Of a stretch of 64,000 bases of DNA, positions 56,340 through 64,000 are shown piece by piece (position 1 is the stretch's first letter; every line of letters begins with the position of its first letter). The DNA is taken from contig CM077831.1 in assembly GCA_039720395.1 (NCBI GenBank), positions 8,482,333 through 8,546,332 on the forward strand. The letters run 5' to 3'. The notes beneath the pieces are model-generated. The model saw nothing but the letters and a program-made list of their open reading frames with translations. It did no database searches and was not told where the DNA came from. This DNA is from Liquidambar formosana (Eukaryota; Streptophyta; Magnoliopsida; Saxifragales; Altingiaceae). Both the position numbers and the translations under genes were made by a program.

Positions 56340-57626
56340 TTAGTTTTTCTTGGGCTTCTTTGCAGCTCACTTTTCAGCTTTCTTCTCCTCTCTTTCATGT
56401 CTTCTTTTCTTCCTCAAGTCATGTTCATAAGCTGCTGTCACTGCTTCCATAATATCTTCTCTGCAAGGTCCAAGTTCGTTATTCTTGATAAGTCCAAAAA
56501 TCTTTTCTCTTCGAGTAGTCTCTCACTCACCCAAATTGCTTCTCAACCATTCCTTATACTCGGGGCTCATCATATATGGACCATTAGTATTCATAACTTG
56601 AGTTAGTGTCAGCTTGCTAGGCCATCGATCCTTCGCCCAAGTCACTACAGAAAGACCCACAGGCACCACAGGATAGTCACCTTTCAAGGAAGCGGGTATG
56701 GTTTGCATGGCACCCATCTGACAAAGAACCCTTGAAGGCCAATAGAAAGAAGTAGACCTCAGTCCTATGAGTCTCACTATAGCACATCCAGAAGTTCGCA
56801 GAAGCACCTGTTCGTTGCAGCCCCATAGGAAAACAAACCACTTGATATTCCTCTATGAAAGGGTTTGGAAGTAACCTAGCCAATCCTTCAATGAAAATTT
56901 CTCATGCAGCTCAATGCGGCGAAGACAATAATGCTGGGGCTTGTATGGTGTAATGGCAATGGATGATAAGAAGTTCAGTCTTTCAAGCAACCACATTTGC
57001 AACAGAATGGGGCTACCTCCTAAAGGAACCTTTGGGTCCTCATGGACTTTATCCAAGCTATTCAGGGTTTCAGCTAGTACCATGGGAATCAAGTTATGGC
57101 CTTTGCCAAGGAGAGGAATCAAGTCACAGATTTGTATGGGAACATGTGGAGTACCAGTTGAAATAAGGAAACGACCAATAAGGCAAAAGGCAAATGCATG
57201 CTTAATAGGAAAGGTAAATTTCAGAATACCTTTGCTATCATAGGCCAAAAAAGAGGTTGCTAATTTCATCAAGTCTACCATATGGTCCTTTACAAACGTA
57301 GAGGCATATTGTTGGTGAATCCCAAAGAGGTTGGAGAAAGAAGTAAGAAAGCTTGGGCGAGGGGTAGGGAGGATGAAAGGACCTACCGGTGAAACTCTAT
57401 ACAACGCGTAGAATTCCTCCATGGTTGGGCACAGTTCTTTATAGTTGAAGCGGAACACATGAATTTGGGGATCCCAAAAATATGTAGCAGCAGTCAAGAG
57501 ATTCGTTTCAAGCTTCACATGCCTCAAGGAGAGCAATGGATCCAAGCCAAAGCACTTGAACTCAGATTTTGCTTCAGCACTCATAACTCTCAAAAACCCT
57601 CCTAAAAATTTGTCTAGAGCCTCCAT
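56340..57626 (-). pseudogene. DUF7745-like antisense ORF of element E, three nonsense codons
   Basis: It is exactly 1287 bp, as in A and B, with ATG at 57626 and TAA at 56342-56340. Stops are TAG 56855-56853 (W), TGA 56525-56523 (R) and TGA 56369-56367 (near the basic tail). It is closest to A's copy (MEALDKFLGGFLRVMSAEAK). FWDPQIHVFRFNYKELCPTM and the basic tail LRKKRRHEREEKK are recognisable. No indel is present. Confidence 0.85.
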
Positions 57627-57674
57627 AATTTCTAATGAATGAATACAAGTAGTTTTAGGAACCTCTTGGATGTC

Positions 57675-57682
57675 TTTTTATA
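57675..57682 (-). promoter_or_regulatory. TATA box of E's DUF7745-like ORF
   Basis: The minus strand reads CCCTATAAAAAGACATCC, 56 bp before the ATG as in A and B. Confidence 0.7.
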
Positions 57683-57769
57683 GGGAAAAGGTCACAAATC
57701 CGTGTTCTAGAAGGAGAAAACCCATCAAAGTAGGGAGTTTCCTATTTGAAGTGGGATTCTCGCTTCGGG

Positions 57770-57849
57770 CTCGGGTGACCACCCAGGCTTGGGCGGCTAG
57801 CCTCCTGGGCTTGGGTGGCTAGCCGCCCAGCCTCGGGTGGTCACCCGAG
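57770..57849. promoter_or_regulatory. 80-bp GC-rich palindrome ahead of E's DUF7745-like ORF
   Basis: It starts CTCGGGTGACCACCCAGGC and ends GGGTGGTCACCCGAG. The centre is partly decayed (CCTGGGCTTGGG). Distal to it stands GGGTCAAAAATAGGC, as in the other promoter modules. Confidence 0.82.
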
Positions 57850-58083
57850 GCCATTTTCCTATTTTGCCCAGTTTTGCCTATTTTTGACCCTATTTGACCC
57901 CTATATGGTTATGTGACCCTGGGAAGCTTATTTTGAGCTTATTTTTGCACAAAAACATAAGTAAATCACCACAACAGAATTCCAAAAGTTTCATACAAAG
58001 TACCAAAGCAAATGTTCAAAGAGAGGTTACAAAGCATAAAGAAAGATGTTTCATTCATTCACAAAGCAAGAGGTTAAGCTAAG

Positions 58084-60816
58084 CTAATGATCTCCCGTGG
58101 TTCTTCTCTTTCTACTTAACTCGCCTCTACCACGACCAGCATGAGGATTCCTTTGGGGTGGCATTGGTTGTGGTGGACGCAGTGTGGAGACCTGTTGCAA
58201 AGAAATCGATTAATAAAGGAAGGGTTATGCTTTTAGCTCCTATGATTGGAATGAACAAAAGGGATGTCTTATAGTGGGATTTAGTCGCCCCTCTAGCACA
58301 GAGTTTGCCAAACTCATCCTAACAAAGTCCCGCCTTAATCCCTCGCTGAGTTCAAGGCACTCCTGTGCGTACTCTCGGGGAACCTAAAAGATGAACATGG
58401 TTAATAAATGATGAAAGAGGTTTTAAGGAAAGCAAAAGGCTTAGAGCTTACATGTTCATAGCTCGGGTCAATCCTGGGGACTTCATCAAAAGCAGGGTGA
58501 GTAATATCAGTCTTCATGAACTCCAACCCATTGCATAGGTTCACTTGCCAGTCGAGTACTGGGAGAGGTGGCTGTGCCATTCCCCCCATCTCATAATCCT
58601 CATCTCTATAAGTCATGCCTGTGGAGGACGCTATTGTGGAACTATGTCCACGAGCTCGCCGGCCCTGCAATAGATAATTGGCTTAAGAGGAGTGTTTGCA
58701 TAAATCAATAATTGAATGGGATAGAAACTCACCCCTTGAGGTGGGAAGCCAATGACTCTAGGGTGCATCAGAAATTGATTGCAAAAAGTCATGTAGTCAG
58801 TATTGGGCGAGGTGAACTCCTCAGCATCCCATCCAGTCAGAGCTTCCATCAGCTCGTCGCCATCCAGAGAGTCAATGTGCCTCATATTCATGGGAGGCAA
58901 GACAGGGGTAAGAGTGGCATCCACTCGTCCTTTTACCTGCCTGAGGACACGCTCCCCCAAATACCAGTATCGCCCAGAGGGACCCTCAAAGAGTACCCTC
59001 TTCCCTGTCAACTCCAAGCAAGACACACACCTCCTAGGTAGCCTACCTTCCCACAATCCCCATGGGCTCCACTCTACCTGTTGAATTTGAGAAAATGATG
59101 AGCAAGATAATAAAAAAAAAAATGAATGAAAGAAAAGAATGAGGAAGGTGGATCACCATATCAGCATTTAGGCTCGCTAAGTACGCCCTGGCATGGGCAT
59201 AGTCATGCCTATTGGGGGCACGCACAGCTATCTTGTTGGGAGCATAGTTCCCAAGTATGGGCCATTCTTGTATCTCATTGTCCAGGGTGGGGCGGCACAG
59301 TCCCAGATATTCATAGTACCATAGTCTGTCAAAATTCAAGAAAAGCATTAAAATTAAGTCAAGTTTGAGAGGAATTTAAAAATTAAGCATTTTCATTTAC
59401 CTCCCAGACAAATGGAAGCCCACCAAAATTCTTGGAAACACCTCGGGACATGTCGGACATGGATCTGTACATGGTGGCTAGTGCTGCCCCTCCCCAGTTA
59501 TACCTCCCCATCTTATTCATATCCACCATGGAAGCAAGATAGCCCAGTTGTGCCATGTCATTGGCACCAACAAAGAGAGTGCAAGAAAGCATATAGATCA
59601 TGAATGCCCTAGCTATGCACTCGGGAGCCACTCCCACACCTTCTACTTGGTTGGCAAAATTTTCGAATAGCCATGTTCTCCTAACACCGCGTGAACCCGC
59701 CTCAATATCTATCCCCAACATAGTTAGGAGATAATCACTATCCGTATTGGCATCCCCATAGAATTCCAACCTCTTTCTTTTGAGGCTTAAACCGGTGATG
59801 ATTGAAAAATCCTTGGGAGTCATGATCATCTCCCCAAAACTAAAGTGGAAGGTGTTGGTGGTGTCCCACCATAACTCAGCTAAGGCAAGGAGGGCTGGCC
59901 TATCCCATTGTTCATTCCATAGGGAGTCAAGAAACCAACTAAAACCCGCCTTCTTTATGAAGTCTCTTGCAGAAGGTTGGGTGTGTTCCATATGCTTCCA
60001 CCACCCAATAAGATTCTTTATCGAAGACCTTGTGCGTAGGTCTTGGAAGTTGGGCTAATCAAGAAGAATCATTCACCTAGTTAGTGTAGAAATCATATGC
60101 AAGCATTGATAATTGGCTTTTCAAAAACTAAGTCTTTTAGTTCATGAACAAGTAAACCTTGCTTTGAAAGTTTATGAAAACATTGGTTTTATTCTTCGAA
60201 CTCATGATCATTGGTAAACCATGCATTCCAAGACCATGGAAACATGGATTTTTCAAAGAAAATAGCAAGCAAACTTTGTTTTCCAAAGTGGTTTTTTGAG
60301 GAAAAAATAAGCAAACCTTGTTCATGAAAACATGGGTTTTTCAAAAATATAGCAAACTTTGTTTTTCAAAGTTCATGAAAATGCTTGGTTTTGTTTCTAA
60401 AATCAATTAGAAATGAATGCCTATGATTTGCCTTGTGATACACATCAATTTTACAAAGATTGGATGAATCTCCATCACTTAAGCATTTTATCAAACACTT
60501 GGTGGGCACTATTCACCAAGCTTTCAAATTGAATTCTTTTCTCATCCAATCCTTGCCAAAATCAATAGGCATTGCAAACATTGCTAGGAATACTTATAGA
60601 GAGTTCATGGGAATGCATTTCAATCAACAAAAATGAAAATTTCAAAGAAAAGTTTAAAATGGGTAAGCTTACCTCTTGCTTGGAATGGATAAAGGAGAGA
60701 TGATTCCTTGGTTCTAGGAGCAATTTCCCTTGAGGAACATCATATATTGGTGCCTTGTATCTACTCTTTGAGTCAAGGAATGGATACTTTGAAGTGGAGT
60801 CTTCATTGGGATCCAT
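58084..60816 (-). pseudogene. Plant mobile domain (PMD/MAIN-like) gene in element E, seven exons, two lesions
   Basis: Predicted exons: 60816-60673, 60054-59401, 59325-59157, 59077-58733, 58664-58452, 58383-58273, 58191-58084. All have the B exon lengths except exon 3, which is 169 nt instead of 168 (one extra base at its start, ACTATGG against ATATGG), and exon 5, 213 nt and in frame here. Intron 6 begins ATAAGA where B has GTAAGT, a lost donor. Exon 2 carries the PMD core (LWNEQWDRPALLALAELWWD, FHFSFGEMIMTPKDFSIITG, NKMGRYNWGGAALATMYR). The C-terminus RGELSRKRRTTGDH is basic. The lesions differ from those of the B copy, so both descend from a working gene. Role as for B. Confidence 0.82.
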
Positions 60817-61103
60817 GGTGGATGAACTAGCTTGTTTTGAGCAAAAATGGGTTTAATAGGTTTTTGATTTGCAAAGTGCTGCAAATTTCTTGTTTTTGAT
60901 GTGAAATTGGGTGTTAATGATGCTATTTCATGTGTAGGAATCTCTCTTGAAGTGTGGATTTGAATGCCTTTGGGTGTTGAAGTGATTTTGCAAAATGGGG
61001 TATGCTTCCTAGAGAGAGAAACTCTTAATTTTCGGGTTGGGTTGAATGGGGGGTATGAATAGTGCCCCTTGTATTTTAAAAACCCAGATTTTTCAGCACA
61101 TGG

Positions 61104-61184
61104 CTCGGGTGACCACCCAAGCCTTGGGCGGCTAGCCACCAGGGCCTGGCCGGCTAGCCTCCCAAGGCCTGGTGGTCACCCAAG
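61104..61184. promoter_or_regulatory. 81-bp GC palindrome ahead of E's PMD gene
   Basis: It starts CTCGGGTGACCACCCAAGCC and ends GGTGGTCACCCAAG, with inner GGCGGCTAGCC / GGCTAGCCTCC-like arms. It lies about 290 bp above the ATG, like the B copy. Confidence 0.75.
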
Positions 61185-61440
61185 CCACCTTGTTTTGGCT
61201 TTCTCCCTTGCTTTGTCTCGCCTTAGCGCGTGATCGAACCCTCTTCCAAATGAGATATTCAACACTTTTTGATCTTAAAATCAAACATATTTCACTTTGA
61301 AATCAATTCTTTGAATTGATTTTATGTTCAAAAGGGTTGAATATATTTCCCCTGTGCCATGCCAACTCAAGTGACAATGTGTTAAGGCACTTTCCCCACA
61401 CACTATGCTTGTTCAATCTTGATAAATTGATTATATACTC

Positions 61441-62845
61441 TCATTTCAAATCTTGATTTTCCATCCCACTTGGTTGAATATATTCATCACTTGGATATAT
61501 TCTTCCATTTCAAAAGTGTATTCACCCCTTGAATATGCTTCTCAGTTTCAAATCCTCATTCTCTATCATACTTGGTTGAATATATTCATCACTTGGATAT
61601 ATTCTTCCATTTCAAAAGTGTATTCACCCTTTGAATATGCTTCTCAGTTTTGAATCCTCAATCTCTATCTTACTTGGTTAAATATATTCATCACTTGAAT
61701 ATATTTCTCTATTTCAATGGTATACTCATCACTTGAGTATACTTCTCAGATCATTTGTTACTTACTTGGTTAAATATATTCATCACTGGAATATATTTCT
61801 CCATTTCAATGGTATGTTCATCACTTGAACATACTTCTCAGATCATTTGTCACTTATTTGGTTAAATATATTCATCACTTGAATATATTTCTCCATTTCA
61901 ATGGTATGCTCATCACTTGAGCATACTTCTCAGTTCATTTGTCACTTACTTGGTTAAATATATTCATCACTTGAATATATTTCTCTATTTCAATGGTATA
62001 CTCATCACTTGAGTATACTTCTCAGTTCATTGTCACTTACTTGGTTAAATATATTCATCACTTGAATATATTTCTCCATTTCAATGGTGTGTTCATCACT
62101 TGAACATACTTCTCAGACCTTTTCACACTTACTTGGTTAAATATATTCATCACTTGAATATATTTCTCCATTTCAATGGTATATTCATCACTTGAACATA
62201 CTTCTCAGATCATTTGCCACTTACTTAGTTAGGTATATCCATCGATTGGATGTATTTCTCCATTTCAATGGTATACTCATCACTTGAGTATACTTCTCAG
62301 ATTATTGTTTACCTTACTTGGTTAAATATATCCATCGCTTGGATATATTTCTCCATTTCAATGGTATACTCATCACTTGAGTATACTTCTCAGTTCATTA
62401 TTCATCACTTGGTTAAATATATTCGTGACTTGAATATATTTCTCCATTTCAAAGGTATGTTCATCACTTGAACGTACTTCTCAGTCTTTTTCAATCACAA
62501 AGTACACTCATCACTTGAGTATACTTTTCAAATCATTTTTCACTTACTTGGTTAAATATATTCGTGACCTGAATATATTTCTCCATTTCAATGGTATGTT
62601 CATCACTTGAACATACTTCTCAGTCTTTTTCAATCACAAAGTACACTCATCACTTGAGTATACTTCTCAGATCATTGTCACTTACTTGGTTAAATATATT
62701 CGTGACCTGAATATATTTCTCCATTTCAAAGGTATGTTCTTCACTTGAACGTACTTCTCAGTCTCTTTCAATCACTTGGTTAAATATATTCGTGACCTGA
62801 ATATGTTTATCTATTTCAAAGGTATGTTCATCACTTGAATGTACT
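61441..62845 (+). repeat. Hairpin minisatellite with invariant ATCACTT loop and varying stems (E)
   Basis: About 14 imperfect units of roughly 90-100 bp share TTACTTGGTTAAATATATTC, CTCCATTTCAA and CTTCTCAG. Each unit has two hairpins around ATCACTT or a close variant. Stems include AATATATTC/GAATATATT, GTATACTC/GAGTATAC (61720-61742, 61996-62018), GTATGTTC/GAACATAC (61812-61834), GTATGCTC/GAGCATAC (61904-61926) and AATATATCC/GGATATATT (about 62325-62349). Later units have GTGACCT or GTGACTT loops. No coding potential is apparent. F inserted at its right edge. Confidence 0.85.
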
Positions 62846-64000
62846 TGTGAACCCTAAAAAGCGCGTTAAGGGCCCACGGGGCGGTTTAAAAGTAAAGAAA
62901 GGCCCACGAGGGGTTTTGGGTTTGAAAAAGGAAAAGGAGTCGCCACCTTATTTTTTAAAGGAAATAAGGAAAACCTTAAAAAACAGTTTTGTTTTAGGAA
63001 AACAAAAGATTGACTCCATATTTAAAAATGGAAAGGCAAATGATCTTTTGGAAACCAGAGAAATCGGGGATTCGGAGGCTAAGTTACGATATGGGAAGGT
63101 TCTAGGCAAAGCCTATAGGCACCCATATCGCCCTAAACGGTCTCTTAATTTAATTGGGCTAAATCAAAGTCTTAATCACACACAAATCAACAGTTATCAT
63201 CACAAGACAGCATGCATATCATTCATCCATTCATCCATATAATCAAGTAAATCAAAGAAAAACAGAAAAAGAAAGAGGGGGGAGAAAACCTAGGATACTT
63301 AGTATCCTAGGGCGGACTTGAACATCACGAAGAGCGCCTACGTACCATGTATGGAAATACATGGATCAAAGTCCACGTAGTTCGAAAGGGAATTGGGTTA
63401 TAACCTAATCAAGGCCTATAGTAAACCCTAAGTTTCCTTTCAAGTAAAACATGGTAAGTTTCCAAAATAAATGATTCTCAAAAGATTTTTGGTAAAATAT
63501 GGAATTTTGATAAAAGATGGAAACTTTGATTTAAAAGGTATTTTTTATTGAAAGGATACTATAGGAATCACCATATTCCCCTATTAGGAAACAACCCTAG
63601 AGGGGAGAAAGGGAAAGTTTCAAAGAAAGGAAAGAAGGGTGAATTGGGGCACCCTCATACCCTACTTACCTTAAGCAAAAGCAACCTGTCAAAGTAACCA
63701 CCCTATTGCATAGGGTAATTACCTTATTTGTAAGATTTCATCTCACAATAGCCAAAATAACCACCCCACATTGGTGGGGTAGTTGCACCTGTTGTACCTG
63801 TCAAAGCACCTGCAATTTCCATGCAAAACATACCAAAAATGCCAACCAAACAAGCTAGATGCCAAATCAAGCTATTATCATGCCCAAACATGGGCTAACA
63901 CATGCTCAAAATATCATATCAAGGACAAATAACAGATCTGGACAGAATTGAAATAAGGCTCAACATCAACCACGAGTCATGCAACAACATGAATCATAAG
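62846..64000 (-). repeat. LTR of gypsy element F, partial (window edge)
   Basis: On the minus strand this is the last 1155 bp of a B/C-type LTR, ending at 62846 (...TTTTTAGGGTTCACA). No PBS adjoins; the left flank is E's hairpin array, so this is the 3' end of a minus-strand element or a solo LTR. GTACT (62841-62845) would be the target duplication. It has the CCTAGGATACT palindrome and the LTR splice donor. Confidence 0.88.

Larger units (their letters stand above)
55108..62845 (+). mobile_element. Gypsy (Tat/Ogre-lineage) element E, 3' part
   Basis: It is the outermost host of the nest in this window. It keeps the integrase C-terminal part, the convergent spacer, antisense DUF7745-like and PMD genes and a long 3' hairpin array. 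Its left side was cut by D2 and its right side by F. The order is the same as in B. Decay is stronger: three nonsense codons in the DUF7745-like ORF and two lesions in the PMD gene. Confidence 0.9.

Noticed and set aside
61441..62845. CRISPR-like array of regular repeats
   Set aside because: The context is a plant retrotransposon. Units are imperfect, spacers are not unique and there are no cas genes. It is a hairpin minisatellite.
1..64000. tRNA or rRNA genes, or single-copy host genes
   Set aside because: No cloverleaf, rRNA-like or typical host coding region was recognised. The PBS sites only mirror tRNA 3' ends, and the PMD and DUF7745-like genes lie inside the retrotransposons.

Overview
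This window looks like nuclear DNA of a flowering plant, probably a eudicot with a large, repeat-rich genome; the species cannot be named from the sequence. I see no ordinary host gene. Almost every base can be assigned to LTR retrotransposons inserted into one another. They belong to two kinds. The first is a Ty3/gypsy element of the Tat/Ogre lineage, recognised by a second, archaeal-type RNase H between RT-RNase H and integrase, no chromodomain, LTRs of about 2.8-3.3 kb and a PBS reading TGGCGACTCCRCTGGGGA. The second is a Ty1/copia-type element with 1.66 kb LTRs, an initiator-Met PBS and a decayed pol.

Layout, outermost first. Element E (gypsy, + strand, 55108-62845) was cut by copia-type D2 (+, 49448-55107). 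D2 was cut by gypsy A (- strand, 6800-49447). A then received three insertions: gypsy C (-, 481-6799) near its 3' part, gypsy B (+, 14340-34974, with perfect 5-bp duplication AGTGG) in gag, and copia-type D1 (+, 38389-48084, duplication ATTCC) in its 5' LTR. C was cut by another copia-type LTR, D3 (-, 1-480). A gypsy LTR, F (-, 62846-64000), sits in the 3' part of E.

Each gypsy element encodes Gag-Pro and Pol on one strand. A short intron at the PRO-RT junction removes the Gag-Pro stop and brings Pol into frame in both A and B. Between pol and the 3' LTR the elements carry two further genes on the opposite strand. One is a single-exon DUF7745-like ORF of exactly 1287 bp in A, B and E (intact only in B), with a TATA box 56 bp before its ATG in all three. 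The other is a seven-exon plant mobile domain (PMD) gene in B and E, damaged differently in each. In B the LTR, the DUF7745-like gene and the PMD gene each have the same ~80-bp GC-rich palindrome upstream.

The strongest unexplained signal is structural. Several unrelated places (the 3' regions of E and B, the copia-type leader, the gypsy LTRs, the pol/antisense-gene spacer) hold hairpins whose loop or flank stays constant while the stem sequence changes with pairing kept. Together with the palindrome ahead of each promoter, this points to selection on, or a copying mechanism that regenerates, inverted-repeat structure rather than sequence.
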